NCBI GenBank assembly: GCA_947597925.1
Contig: CANQFA010000001.1
Span: forward strand, 372,001-436,000
Direction of reading: 5' to 3'
DNA length: 64,000 nucleotides
Source of the DNA: an uncultured Clostridia bacterium
GTDB lineage: Bacteria; Bacillota; Clostridia; Christensenellales; Borkfalkiaceae
The notes under the pieces were generated by a model. It was given only the letters and a program-made list of their open reading frames with translations, was not told where the DNA came from and did not search any database. Positions within the stretch are counted from its first letter, which is position 1. Every line of letters starts with the position of its first letter. This document shows positions 18,883 through 26,962 of the stretch, in pieces. A program made the translations under genes and the position numbers.

Positions 18883-20034
18883 ATGATCACGACAGAATCC
18901 GCAGACAGCGTACTCAAATCTTACTACCTGAGCGCAGTGGCAGACCAGCTCGACAAGTCGGTGAACCCGCTGCTCGCCCGCATCCGCAAGACGACTTCGG
19001 ACGTGTGGGGCAAGGACGTGAGAAAGGCCGTCCGCTTCGGCGTCAACGGCGGCATCGGCGCAGGCACCGAGACGGGCAATCTGCCCACGGCGGGGGGAAA
19101 CAGCTACGCGCAGTTTACCTCCTCCCTCAAAAATCTCTATGGCGTCATCGAGATCTCTGACAAGGCCATCCGTGCCTCCCGCAGTGCAGAGGGCGCCTTT
19201 GTCAACCTCCTCAACGACGAGATGGACGGCCTCGTGAAGAGCGCCTCCTTCAACTTCGGGAGAATGCTCTTCGGCGACGGGAGCGGCAAGCTCGCCACCA
19301 TCTCCTCGGGCGCGGAAAAGGTGTACACCGTCGATTCCACGCGCAACCTCGCCGAGGGGATGATCGTGGATGTCTATGACAAGTCGGGCAGCCAGACCAC
19401 GTCGGGGCGTACCGTGACCGCGATCGACCGCGAAAACAACACGGTCACCCTCTCCGGCGGGAACATCTCCTCGCCCGAAGACCATGTGCTCTACATGCAG
19501 AAGTCCAAGGACGCGGAGCTCACCGGCCTCGGCGCCATCTTCGGGACGGGCGACCTCTACGGCGTCGCGCGCAAGGACAACAGCTGGATGAACCCCGTGA
19601 CGGTGAAGGAGGTCGGCGCACTCACCGAGGAGGCCATTCAGAAGGCCATCGACGCGGTCGAGGAGAGATCGGGGAGCCGCATCAACTTCATCGTCTGCTC
19701 GTGGGGGGTGAGAAGGGCGCTCTTCAAGGTCCTCTCTGCCCTCCGCACGGCGGACACGCTCGAGCTCGAGGGCGGGTTCAAGGCGCTCAACTTCGGGGGC
19801 ATCCCCGTCGTCGCCGACCGCTTCTGCCCCGCGGGCACCATGTACCTGCTCAATACCGATGACTTCGCCCTGCATCAGCTCTGCGACTGGCAGTGGCTCG
19901 AGGGCGAAAACGGCAAAATTTTGCGTCAGGAGGCGGGCAAGCCCATCTTTACGGCGACCCTCGTCAAGTACGCGGAGCTCCTCTGCTACCGTCCCGCGGG
20001 ACAGGCAATGCTCTCGGGCATCACGGAGGAATGA
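18883..20034 (+). CDS. Phage major capsid protein
   Basis: 383 residues with a very strong ribosome binding site (TTTAAGGAGAATTTT before ATG), fitting a highly expressed structural protein. It begins MITTESADSVLKSYYLSAVADQL, and the N-arm/E-loop region is followed by EISDKAIRASRSAEGAFVNLL. The core RINFIVCSWGVRRALFKVL, FGGIPVVADRFCPAGTMYLLNTDDFALH is typical of HK97-fold coat proteins, where a strand containing PVVADR precedes LLN. An inserted beta domain (about residues 150-215; TVTAIDRENNTVTLSGG) resembles the I-domain placement in P22-like coats. No protease gene is nearby, consistent with an uncleaved coat. Confidence 0.87.
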   Translation: MITTESADSVLKSYYLSAVADQLDKSVNPLLARIRKTTSDVWGKDVRKAVRFGVNGGIGAGTETGNLPTAGGNSYAQFTSSLKNLYGVIEISDKAIRASRSAEGAFVNLLNDEMDGLVKSASFNFGRMLFGDGSGKLATISSGAEKVYTVDSTRNLAEGMIVDVYDKSGSQTTSGRTVTAIDRENNTVTLSGGNISSPEDHVLYMQKSKDAELTGLGAIFGTGDLYGVARKDNSWMNPVTVKEVGALTEEAIQKAIDAVEERSGSRINFIVCSWGVRRALFKVLSALRTADTLELEGGFKALNFGGIPVVADRFCPAGTMYLLNTDDFALHQLCDWQWLEGENGKILRQEAGKPIFTATLVKYAELLCYRPAGQAMLSGITEE

Positions 20035-20052
20035 CTTCAGGAGGACAAGCGC

Positions 20053-20583
20053 ATGATCACGGTCAAGGAAGTCATGGAAGCCGCGGCATCGCTCGTCGGA
20101 CTCGATCCAAACGGGGAGGGCTTCTCTTCGGAGAAGCCCATCCTTTTGCGGTGCTGCAACTTTATCGAAAATGAGCTCGCGCTCGACTACTTTCCCCTCG
20201 TAAAGATGGAGCCTCTCACGGCGGAGGAGGGGGCCATCCTCTATACCGCCTTTTCCGAGGCGCCCATCCGCATCTTCTCCGTCTTCGGAGAGCGGGGGGA
20301 GGAGAAGGGCTTTTGCGCGCTCGCAGACCGCCTCCTCGTACAGGGGGAGCGGGTGAATGTGGAGTATGCCTATGCGCCCCGCGAGAAGGGAGAGGGGGAG
20401 GCGGCGGAGTTTTCGCCGAGGATCTCGCTCAGAGTGGCGGCCTATGGCGTGGCGGCGGAGTATCTCCTGTCCACTTCGCGCTTTGCGGAGGCAGCCTCCT
20501 TTGACAAGAAATATCGCGATGCGCTCCGTGCGGCGGCGCAGGTCCGCAAGAAACTCACCATGAAGGGGAGGCGGTGGGCATGA
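20053..20583 (+). CDS. Head completion / tail-accessory protein, gp4-like
   Basis: 176 residues, mostly helical, following the coat gene by 18 nt with an AGGAGGAC ribosome binding site. Length, helix content and place after the coat fit P22 gp4-type connectors, which bind below the portal. Features include an N-terminal helix (ITVKEVMEAAASLVGLDP), a mid-region with LRVAAYGVAAEYLLSTSRFAEA, and a basic C-terminal tail. There is no decisive motif; the name rests on synteny. It overlaps the next gene by four bases. Confidence 0.6.
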   Translation: MITVKEVMEAAASLVGLDPNGEGFSSEKPILLRCCNFIENELALDYFPLVKMEPLTAEEGAILYTAFSEAPIRIFSVFGERGEEKGFCALADRLLVQGERVNVEYAYAPREKGEGEAAEFSPRISLRVAAYGVAAEYLLSTSRFAEAASFDKKYRDALRAAAQVRKKLTMKGRRWA

Positions 20584-21830
20584 TCGAAAAAGAATTCATC
20601 GTCCCGTATCCCACGCGGACGACGATAGACCTGCGGCCGTTCGGGGACAATGCCCGCCTTTCGGGATGCAGCGCCCTCGGCCTTCGCCTCAAGGGCGCAC
20701 GGCTCGTGGCAATGGAGGGAGAAGAGCGCATCGGCACCTACGGGTACGCGCCCAAGGCCTCCTTTACGGCGGGAGAGTATGCCTTCTTCGTCGACGGGAC
20801 CTCCACCTTCGTCACGCCCTCCAATGAGAACTACATCCTCGACGGGCCCCTCACGGGGGCGGCGGTCTACAGCGACCTTGCGGGAAAGATGACGTACTAC
20901 CTCCTCACGCAGGGGAGGCTCTATCTCCTCGACCCCGAAATGGGGCGCATGACCTATGTAAGCGGCGTGGGCGGCGGGACGGCCCTCGCGGTCCATCACG
21001 AGCGCTTCTTTGTGGCGAAGGGCAATGTGCTCTGTTACGGCGACCCGCTTTCGCCCGAATCGTATGAGACGGAGAGCGAGGACGCGAGCTCCATTCCCTT
21101 CCCCGCGGACGGCGGCGAGATCTTCGCCCTGCATTCCTTCGACGGCGACCTCTACTGTTTCCGCAAGCGGGAGGTGGTGCGCATCCGCGCCGACGCCCAC
21201 GACGTAAACTTTTCTCTGACGCGCATTCCCTTCGAGGGAAAGGAGATCTTCCCCAATTCGGTGCGGCTGTGCGGATCCTATCTCGCCTTCCGCACCGAGC
21301 GGGGCCTCCATGCCCTGACGCGGACGGGATGCCGCCTCGTCGCTGCGGCCGATTCCGACTTCACATTTTATGACCGTCCCGCCGCGGGCGGCATGGGGAA
21401 ATATTTCGCCGCGGCAGAAAGGTGCGGCGTCCCCTGCATCTGGGTATATTCCCCCGAGGGAGAGTACTTTCTCGCGCAGGATGCGGAGGCGCTTGCGGGC
21501 GGAAACGCAGGGGTCTACCTCGTACATGGTAGGGCCATTTATCGTCTCACCCCTTCCGGGGAAGGCGGACGGCGGGAGTACTCCTTTACGCTCGGGCTCC
21601 GCGGCTCCTCCTCGCACTTTTCGGTCGAGGGGATCACGGTGCACGGCAAGGGCGCCTTTTCCGTGACCGCTGCTACGGAGGCAATGCGCGAGACGTTTTC
21701 CGCGGAGGCCGACATCGAGCACACGCTCAAAAAGCCGCTCCTCGGGCGGAGCTGTACCTTTTGCATCGCCGCGGAGGGTGACGTCCGCATGGAGCGCATT
21801 CGCGTCCATCTGAGGAGGATCGGCACATGA
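20580..21830 (+). CDS. Propeller-like phage neck protein, gp10-like
   Basis: 416 residues from the ATG at 20580 (ATGA overlap); a GTG at 20574 would add two. The chain is almost entirely short beta-strands in repeated blades: TYYLLTQGRLYLLDPEMGRM, ALAVHHERFFVAKGNVLCYGDP, IFALHSFDGDLYCFRKREVV, GSYLAFRTERGLHALTRTG. This suggests a beta-propeller, and P22 gp10, the packaged-DNA stabilisation hub after gp4, is of similar size and place. The C-terminal 80 residues form a separate beta domain (YSFTLGLRGSSSHFSVEGITVH). Function is inferred from order and fold. Confidence 0.55.
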   Translation: MIEKEFIVPYPTRTTIDLRPFGDNARLSGCSALGLRLKGARLVAMEGEERIGTYGYAPKASFTAGEYAFFVDGTSTFVTPSNENYILDGPLTGAAVYSDLAGKMTYYLLTQGRLYLLDPEMGRMTYVSGVGGGTALAVHHERFFVAKGNVLCYGDPLSPESYETESEDASSIPFPADGGEIFALHSFDGDLYCFRKREVVRIRADAHDVNFSLTRIPFEGKEIFPNSVRLCGSYLAFRTERGLHALTRTGCRLVAAADSDFTFYDRPAAGGMGKYFAAAERCGVPCIWVYSPEGEYFLAQDAEALAGGNAGVYLVHGRAIYRLTPSGEGGRREYSFTLGLRGSSSHFSVEGITVHGKGAFSVTAATEAMRETFSAEADIEHTLKKPLLGRSCTFCIAAEGDVRMERIRVHLRRIGT

Positions 21831-22318
21831 CCATCGACATCATCGATCTCAATGACCCCCAATTCAGCGACTTAAATTCGCTGCAGCTCGCCATGGTGCG
21901 GGCGGCGCAGGCGAAAAAGGACGACGTGCTCGCCAAGGCCCATGCCGAAAAGAAGCAGCTCGGCTATCTCCTGCTCGCCAACGACAACTACCGTTCGCAC
22001 GCGCGGGAGCGGGAGGGGAAGGCCATCGATGCGCAGGCGGAGCTTGAGATTTCCATCCTGCGCGAAGACCTCCTCCACCAGCTCGCCTACGAGGCGCTCG
22101 GCACGGACGGAAACGAGTACGGGCCCTATCGCTATCCCGAAAACCCCAACTACAACCTCACCTACGCCCAGCGCTTTCTCGTCGTGCGAAACTACTACAT
22201 GGAGATCGAGAGCGACGCCGCGGCGCGCCTTGCGGCCTTCGGAGCCGACACGCTCGCGCGGAGCTATCTCGGGGAATTTTACCAGACGCTCTACGAACTT
22301 TTCGCCTCCTATGTATAA
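21827..22318 (+). CDS. Coiled-coil protein closing the phage cassette
   Basis: 163 residues, coupled to the preceding gene by an ATGA overlap. Largely helical, with heptad-like Ala/Leu spacing in the first 90 residues (LNSLQLAMVRAAQAKKDDVLAKAHAEKKQLGYLLL). A conserved-looking NEYGPYRYPENPNYNLTYAQRF segment follows. No family recognised. By position it might be a needle- or adaptor-type closure protein, or a scaffold-like helper. The cassette ends here; the following genes are bacterial. Confidence 0.6.
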   Translation: MTIDIIDLNDPQFSDLNSLQLAMVRAAQAKKDDVLAKAHAEKKQLGYLLLANDNYRSHAREREGKAIDAQAELEISILREDLLHQLAYEALGTDGNEYGPYRYPENPNYNLTYAQRFLVVRNYYMEIESDAAARLAAFGADTLARSYLGEFYQTLYELFASYV

Positions 22319-22378
22319 ATTTTCCGCCGTTTTCCGCACCCCAAGTATAATTTTCCGCCATTCGTCCAAAGTAAAGGC

Positions 22379-22468
22379 ATGAAAAAGGAAAAGGAAGAGC
22401 TCGGAAAGACGCGCGATGAGCGTGAGAGCTTCATCGCCGAGAGACCGCCGCGGGGAGAGCGCCCGTGA
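22379..22468 (+). CDS. Very short leader frame before spoVAC (29 aa)
   Basis: ATG to TGA, highly charged (MKKEKEELGKTRDERES...). Its stop overlaps the GTG start of spoVAC (GTGA), so it may act as a translational-coupling leader. There is no good ribosome binding site of its own. It could equally be an untranslated 5' region. Confidence 0.25.
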   Translation: MKKEKEELGKTRDERESFIAERPPRGERP

Positions 22469-22905
22469 AGAGGGAAAACCGCAACTATCTGAGGTATGTG
22501 GACTCCTTTGCCCCGCCGACGAAGCACTTCAAGACGTGCGGCAGGGCCTTCCTCGTCGGGGGATTCATCTGCTGCATCGGCCAATTTTTCCGCTACCTGC
22601 TCGAATATGCGGGGCTCAAGGGAGATATCCTCGCGGGGACGGTGTCCGTCATCCTCATCTTTCTCGGCACTCTCCTCACGGGGCTCGGCGTCTATGACCG
22701 CATCGGGAAGAATGCGGGGGCGGGGAGCATTGTCCCCATCACGGGATTTGCAAACTCCGTGGCGTCGCCCGCGATCGAATTCAAGACGGAGGGCTGGGTC
22801 TATGGCATGGCGGCGAAGATGTTTCTCGTCGCGGGGCCCATCATCGTCTTCGGCGTCACGGCGGGCGCGGCGGTCGGCCTCCTCTACTTTCTGCTCGGAC
22901 TGTAA
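22465..22905 (+). CDS. spoVAC: Stage V sporulation protein AC (SpoVAC)
   Basis: 146 residues with four membrane segments. The family-specific opening THHFK-like block (PPTKHFKTCGRAFLVGGFICCIGQFF), the GTLLTGLGVYDRIGKNAGAGSIVPITGFANSVASPAIEF core and the C-terminal glycine-rich helix are diagnostic. SpoVAC forms the mechanosensitive channel for dipicolinate uptake into the forespore and release at germination. It normally lies with spoVAD and spoVAE; none is adjacent here, so it is an orphan in this window. I use the GTG at 22465 with GGGGAGAG upstream. A non-sporulating relative could retain it for osmotic tolerance. Confidence 0.93.
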   Translation: MKRENRNYLRYVDSFAPPTKHFKTCGRAFLVGGFICCIGQFFRYLLEYAGLKGDILAGTVSVILIFLGTLLTGLGVYDRIGKNAGAGSIVPITGFANSVASPAIEFKTEGWVYGMAAKMFLVAGPIIVFGVTAGAAVGLLYFLLGL

Positions 22906-22931
22906 TTTTCGGAAAATTTCGCCGAAAACAG

Positions 22932-22960
22932 TTGAAATGCGGCGCGGAACGTGGTACAAT
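22932..22960 (+). promoter_or_regulatory. Promoter of the DUF1858 gene
   Basis: TTGAAA (22932-22937), 17 nt, TACAAT (22955-22960). Confidence 0.7.
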
Positions 22961-22992
22961 AGAGTGGAAAATTCGGAAAGGAGAATAAAGGT

Positions 22993-23190
22993 ATGGCGAA
23001 GATCACGGCGGAAACGCTCATTGCAGAGTGCCTCGAACTCAATCCCAATGCGGCGGAGATCCTGATGCAGGCAGGTATGCACTGCTTCGGCTGCGCGCTG
23101 GCACACGGGGAGACGATCGCAGAGGCAGTCTCCGTGCACGGGCAGGACCTCGAAGAACTTCTCAAAAAGCTCAACGAAGGCATTGCGTAA
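22993..23190 (+). CDS. DUF1858 redox-disulfide domain protein
   Basis: 65 residues, starting at an ATG with AAAGGAGAATAAAGGT upstream. It matches DUF1858, the small domain often found with hybrid-cluster proteins: ETLIAECLELNPNAAEIL followed by GMHCFGCALAHGETIAEA, in which CxxC is the putative redox disulfide. Its partner and function are not established. It has its own promoter and terminator, so it is a single-gene unit, placed near two other genes with extracytoplasmic CxxC domains. Confidence 0.88.
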   Translation: MAKITAETLIAECLELNPNAAEILMQAGMHCFGCALAHGETIAEAVSVHGQDLEELLKKLNEGIA

Positions 23191-23210
23191 CAACCCGTTC
23201 GGAAGACGGG

Positions 23211-23243
23211 AAGGGGGAGGGACCTTGCGTCCTTCCCCTTTTT
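23211..23243 (+). terminator. Terminator of the DUF1858 gene
   Basis: Arms AAGGGGGAGGGAC and GTCCTTCCCCTT around a CTTGC loop, followed by TTT. Confidence 0.85.
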
Positions 23244-23260
23244 GCATGTCGGCATTTTAC

Positions 23261-23289
23261 TTGACATCTTCGCGCGGGGAAGGTATAAT
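23261..23289 (+). promoter_or_regulatory. Consensus promoter before the 23323 membrane protein
   Basis: TTGACA (23261-23266), 17 nt, TATAAT (23284-23289). Confidence 0.85.
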
Positions 23290-23322
23290 AAAGATACCGA
23301 CACTCCGCCAAGGGAGGACACC

Positions 23323-24117
23323 ATGGAACAGACAGCCGCGCGCCGTCTTCGGCTCATCTACGGGGCGCTCTTTACGATCCTGACCCTCTTTCTCGCTTAT
23401 CGATTTATCGAGGAGGCGGTCTCCATCTACGATGCGGGAGGATACAGCCGCGAGATCGTGGGCGAGCATCTCGGAGAGCTCCTCCTGCCCGCCGTCCTCT
23501 GGCTCGCCGCCGCCGTGGTGGGATATGTCCTCGCCGTGCTCCTGCCCGTCTGCGAAAAGAAGGGGAAGATCTCCCCGCTCGCCCGTCTCATGCGGCGCAT
23601 TCCCGCGGGGGAAGGGGATGAATTTAAGGCCGAGAAGAGGAGATTTGACCGCTATACCCACATCATCCTCGCGGTCTGGGCGGCGGGCGTCCTTACGGCC
23701 GTCGCCTCGGTCATTGTCACCGCCGTCTATTTTGCCGATCCCGCGCACTTCGGCGGAGAGGTCACCGAGGAGGTCTTTTCGCTCCTCATCCATGTCTGCC
23801 CGTGGGTGGGCGCGACCTTCCTTATCTTCGTGGGGGCAGGGGTCACCGAGCTTGTCCTCGAGAAGAGAAGGGTGGCCTCCGCAAAGGCCCTCCTCGTCCT
23901 CGGGAAGGGCTGTCCGCCCGCCCCGCCCTCCGCGATCAAGGAGAGGGCAGAGGCGGCAATTGATAAGATGGGGTCGGAAAAAGTACTCTTTTTCGTGAGG
24001 ATCGCCCTCCTCGTCCTCGCCGTCGTGCTCATCGGCGTCGGCATCTGGAATGGGGGCGCGGGCGATGTCCTCAAGAAGGCGATCAATATCTGCACCGAGT
24101 GCATCGGGCTGGGCTGA
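23323..24117 (+). CDS. Hypothetical five-helix membrane protein
   Basis: 264 residues from the ATG at 23323 (GGGAGGACACC upstream). Predicted membrane helices lie near residues 10-28, 50-72, 110-135, 155-177 and 220-240. A cytoplasmic-looking loop (EKKGKISPLARLMRRIPAG...RRFDRY) follows helix 2. A pair of cysteines lies at the very C-terminus (NICTECIGLG, CxxC-like). I recognise no family. It is followed after 10 nt by the polyferredoxin-thioredoxin gene and shares its promoter, so it is probably a membrane partner of that protein. Confidence 0.75.
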   Translation: MEQTAARRLRLIYGALFTILTLFLAYRFIEEAVSIYDAGGYSREIVGEHLGELLLPAVLWLAAAVVGYVLAVLLPVCEKKGKISPLARLMRRIPAGEGDEFKAEKRRFDRYTHIILAVWAAGVLTAVASVIVTAVYFADPAHFGGEVTEEVFSLLIHVCPWVGATFLIFVGAGVTELVLEKRRVASAKALLVLGKGCPPAPPSAIKERAEAAIDKMGSEKVLFFVRIALLVLAVVLIGVGIWNGGAGDVLKKAINICTECIGLG

Positions 24118-24127
24118 GGAGGAGAAG

Positions 24128-26191
24128 ATGACAGCATTTGATATCGCAGTACTTGCACTCTTTCTCCTCATTGCCGCCTTGCTCGCGGCCGCCCTCGTGC
24201 TTATCGTCGTGCTCGCCGTCCGCCTCTCCAAAAGGGAGAAGAAAGAGAAGAAGGGCGGATTTCGGGCGTGGTGGCAGGCCCATAAGCCCACCAAGCGCCG
24301 CCTCATACAGGTCTACACCGCCCTGCTCTTCAACCTCAATCTCCGCGGCTTCGTGACGGGAAATATCTTCCGCGGGCCCCTCAAATATGTCTGCGTCCCC
24401 GGGCTCAACTGCTACTCCTGCCCCGGTGCGGTGGGGGCATGTCCGCTGGGGTCCCTCCAAAATGCCTTCGCGGCCTCCGGGACACGCGCGCCCGTCTATG
24501 TCTTCGGCATCCTCCTCCTGTATGCCATCCTCTTCGCGCGCACGGTGTGCGGATTCCTCTGCCCCGTCGGGCTCGGGCAGGAGCTCCTCTATAAGGTAAA
24601 GACGCCGAAAGTCAGAAAGAGCCGCTTTACCCGCATCTTCTCTTACTTCAAATATGTCCTGCTCGCCGTCCTCGTCGTGGCCGTGCCCCTCGCCTATGCC
24701 TTCGGAGAGCAGGCCGTCGCCATTCCCGCCTTCTGCAAATATATCTGCCCCGCGGGGACCTTCGGCGGCGCCATAGGGCTCCTCCTGCACCCCGCAAATG
24801 CCAACATGTTTTCCGTGCTCCGCGGGCTCTTTACGTGGAAATTCGCCCTCATGGTCGCCATCATCACGGCGTGCCTCTTCTTCTACCGCTTCTTCTGCCG
24901 CTTCTTCTGCCCGCTCGGCGCCCTGTACGGATTCTTCAATAAGGTCGCCCTGCTCGGCGTCAAGCTCGACAAGGACAAGTGCACCGAGTGCGGCCTGTGC
25001 GTCGACTTCTGCAAGATGGACATCCGCAAGGTGGGCGACCACGAGTGCATCAACTGCGGCGAATGCATCCCTGTCTGCCCCGCAAAGGCAATTACATGGA
25101 AGGGGAGCGCCCTCTTCGTGCATGAAAATGCCGTGTCCGCCGCTGAAGAAGCTGCCCCCGCTGCAGAGCCTCTTAAGACGAAGGATGAGGCACCCGTGCC
25201 CAAGAAGAGGCCCCCGCGCCGCATTGTGATAAGGAGCGTGGCGTGGGGACTTGCCGTGCTCCTCTTTACCGGCGTGCTCGTGTACTGCAACTTCCTCTAT
25301 GAGGAGGACGGAGGCGGCGTGTCCTCCACCTATACCCTCACGGTGGACAGCAGGTCGGGCCGCGCCGAGCTCTTTACCTTCACCATCTCGGAGGAGGGAA
25401 AGGAGGACCTCGCGCCCGTGAGAGGGGAGGGCAGCGGCACCCGCGAGGATCCCTACCTCGTCTCCACCTTCGCGGGCGTCTATGAGGTGCCCGTCAATCC
25501 CGATGCGAACGGCGGGACGGTCTCCCGCTCCTACCGCGCGGTCATCTCGAAGGATACGACCTTTACCGTCTCGGGCGCCTCCGAGGCGCTCTCCCTCACC
25601 GTGACGTGCGGAGAGGACCCCGTGCCCGTCTTCGATCTCGCCGCGGGCGAGACGACCTTTACCCTGCGCGCGTCGGGCATGACCTCCTCGGGTGTCCCCT
25701 ACGGCAACACCGCGGGCACCATGTGCTACGACTTTGCCACCGAGCTCTACGGCGGGGGAGGGACCTTCCGCCTCTCGGAGCAGCGCGGAAAAGTCGTCCT
25801 CGTCAATTTCTGGTATACGACCTGCACGCCGTGTGTGGCGGAGATGCCCCATTTCGCCCGCATTGCAGAGGAATATGCCGACGACGTCGTGGTCATCGCC
25901 ATACACAGCGCCCAGCTCACCACCAATCCGCCGACGCGGGAGGGCGTGCAGACGTGGCTCGACAGTACCAGGCTCATCGGCATGGAGCTCACATGGTCGG
26001 CGTCGCGGGTCCGCTTCGGGCAGGATACGGGCAGCAGCATGCAGGCGAGCGACATCTATAATCTGCTCGGCGGCAGAAACGGCGCATATCCGCGCACCCT
26101 CGTCGTGGACCGCGAGGGAAAGATCTCCTGCGTCTTCCCGGGCTCCGCTACCTACGAGCGGCTGAAGGAAGAGGTGGAAAAGGTCCGCTGA
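24128..26191 (+). CDS. NapH/CcoG-like polyferredoxin fused to extracytoplasmic TlpA-type thioredoxin
   Basis: 687 residues. N-terminal anchor helix; then a polytopic region with paired cysteines in NapH/YccM style (CYSCPGAVGACPLG, CGFLCPVG, CKYICPAG, CRFFCPLGA); then two 4Fe-4S ferredoxin motifs at about 284-330 (CTECGLCVDFC and CINCGECIPVCP). A lysine/proline linker leads to a further transmembrane helix (about 365-385), so the rest is outside the cell. A beta-domain with GSGTREDPYLVSTF follows. The C-terminal 150 residues are a TlpA/ResA-like thioredoxin fold with CTPC at about 563-566. The arrangement suggests electrons passing from cytoplasmic Fe-S clusters across the membrane to reduce an external thioredoxin. 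Acceptors are not known. Confidence 0.88.
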   Translation: MTAFDIAVLALFLLIAALLAAALVLIVVLAVRLSKREKKEKKGGFRAWWQAHKPTKRRLIQVYTALLFNLNLRGFVTGNIFRGPLKYVCVPGLNCYSCPGAVGACPLGSLQNAFAASGTRAPVYVFGILLLYAILFARTVCGFLCPVGLGQELLYKVKTPKVRKSRFTRIFSYFKYVLLAVLVVAVPLAYAFGEQAVAIPAFCKYICPAGTFGGAIGLLLHPANANMFSVLRGLFTWKFALMVAIITACLFFYRFFCRFFCPLGALYGFFNKVALLGVKLDKDKCTECGLCVDFCKMDIRKVGDHECINCGECIPVCPAKAITWKGSALFVHENAVSAAEEAAPAAEPLKTKDEAPVPKKRPPRRIVIRSVAWGLAVLLFTGVLVYCNFLYEEDGGGVSSTYTLTVDSRSGRAELFTFTISEEGKEDLAPVRGEGSGTREDPYLVSTFAGVYEVPVNPDANGGTVSRSYRAVISKDTTFTVSGASEALSLTVTCGEDPVPVFDLAAGETTFTLRASGMTSSGVPYGNTAGTMCYDFATELYGGGGTFRLSEQRGKVVLVNFWYTTCTPCVAEMPHFARIAEEYADDVVVIAIHSAQLTTNPPTREGVQTWLDSTRLIGMELTWSASRVRFGQDTGSSMQASDIYNLLGGRNGAYPRTLVVDREGKISCVFPGSATYERLKEEVEKVR

Positions 26192-26206
26192 AAGTTTATT
26201 CTCTCG

Positions 26207-26236
26207 GAGCTTCCCGAAATGGGGAGCTCTTTTTTT
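26207..26236 (+). terminator. Terminator between the polyferredoxin gene and the resolvase
   Basis: GAGCTTCCC/GGGGAGCTC stem followed by T7. The T-run overlaps the end of the convergent resolvase gene. Confidence 0.88.
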
Positions 26237-26834
26237 ACTCTTCCTCGAGGAATTCCCGATAGTACTTATAGAACGTAGAGCGCTTGAGGCGGGTGCGCGC
26301 GAGCACCTCCTCTATGGAGAGCTTTCCCGCACAGTAGAGGGGAAATGTCGCACGGATCGAGGCGGACATCTTGGTCTTCGGGCGGCCGAACTTCACCCCG
26401 TTTTGCTTTGCGACGCGGATGCCCTCCGCCTGCCGCTCGCGGATATTCAGCCTCTCATTCTCGGCGACGAAGGAGAGGATCTGCAGCACGAGGTCGGCGA
26501 TGAACTTTCCCATGAGGTTGTCGCCCTTGGAGCGGGTGTCGAGCAGGTCCATGTCGAGGACCACGACGTCGCACTTCGCCGTCTTGGTGAGGAAGGCCCA
26601 CTCCTCGAGGATCATGGAGTAGTTGCGCCCGAGCCTGTCTATGGACTTCACCACGAGGAGGTCGCCCTCCCTGAGACGGCGGCGGAGGCGCAGGTAGTTC
26701 TTGCGCTCAAAGTCTTTTCCGCTCTCCTTGTCGGTGAAGATCTGCTTGGCGGGGACGCCGAACTCGCGAAGCTCCACGAGCTGTCGGTCGAGGTTCTGCG
26801 CCTTAGATGAAACTCTTGCATAGCCGAAAATCAT
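26235..26834 (-). CDS. Serine recombinase, resolvase/invertase family
   Basis: 199 residues, a complete small serine recombinase. The catalytic serine is Ser9 in YARVSSKAQNLDRQL. The conserved arginine block is SIDRLGRNY, the dimerisation helix is MGKFIADLVLQILSFVAENERLNIRERQAEGI, and the C-terminal HTH is LSIEEVLARTRLKRSTFYKYYREF. Such enzymes resolve or invert DNA between short palindromic sites. No transposase is adjacent, so it is not an obvious Tn3 fragment. Several palindromes lie in the 26860-27040 interval just upstream and could be its sites. It has an AGGTAAC ribosome binding site. Confidence 0.92.
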   Translation of the reverse strand: MIFGYARVSSKAQNLDRQLVELREFGVPAKQIFTDKESGKDFERKNYLRLRRRLREGDLLVVKSIDRLGRNYSMILEEWAFLTKTAKCDVVVLDMDLLDTRSKGDNLMGKFIADLVLQILSFVAENERLNIRERQAEGIRVAKQNGVKFGRPKTKMSASIRATFPLYCAGKLSIEEVLARTRLKRSTFYKYYREFLEEE

Positions 26835-26900
26835 AAGTTACCTCCGATAAAAAAGAAAGAACGGGGACAAAGTCCACCGATCTCTGTTTTTCTGTTTTTT

Positions 26901-26922
26901 CCGTAAAAGTATACTTTTTCGG
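26901..26922. promoter_or_regulatory. 22-bp near-perfect palindrome, candidate recombination or operator site
   Basis: CCG-T-AAAAGTATACTTTT-TCGG is centred on a TA dinucleotide, 67 nt before the resolvase start. GGAC-AAA-GTCC lies at 26865-26875, CGGACA/TGTCCG arms at 26988-27007, and GGAC-TCGT-GTCC at 27025-27036. Serine resolvases cut at a central dinucleotide of such dyads; use here is inference. Confidence 0.4.
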
Positions 26923-26933
26923 ACTTCGGAATC

Positions 26934-26962
26934 TTGACAAATTTCGTCGAAAAAGTTATAAT
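26934..26962 (+). promoter_or_regulatory. Consensus promoter before the LURP-one-like gene
   Basis: TTGACA (26934-26939), 17 nt, TATAAT (26957-26962). The transcript would cross the two downstream palindromes before the start codon at 27058. Confidence 0.8.

Noticed and set aside
26235..26834. Resolvase taken as part of a Tn3-like transposon or as the integrase of the phage cassette
   Set aside because: No transposase or long terminal inverted repeats nearby. It is a small resolvase 4 kb away from the cassette, with several bacterial genes between.
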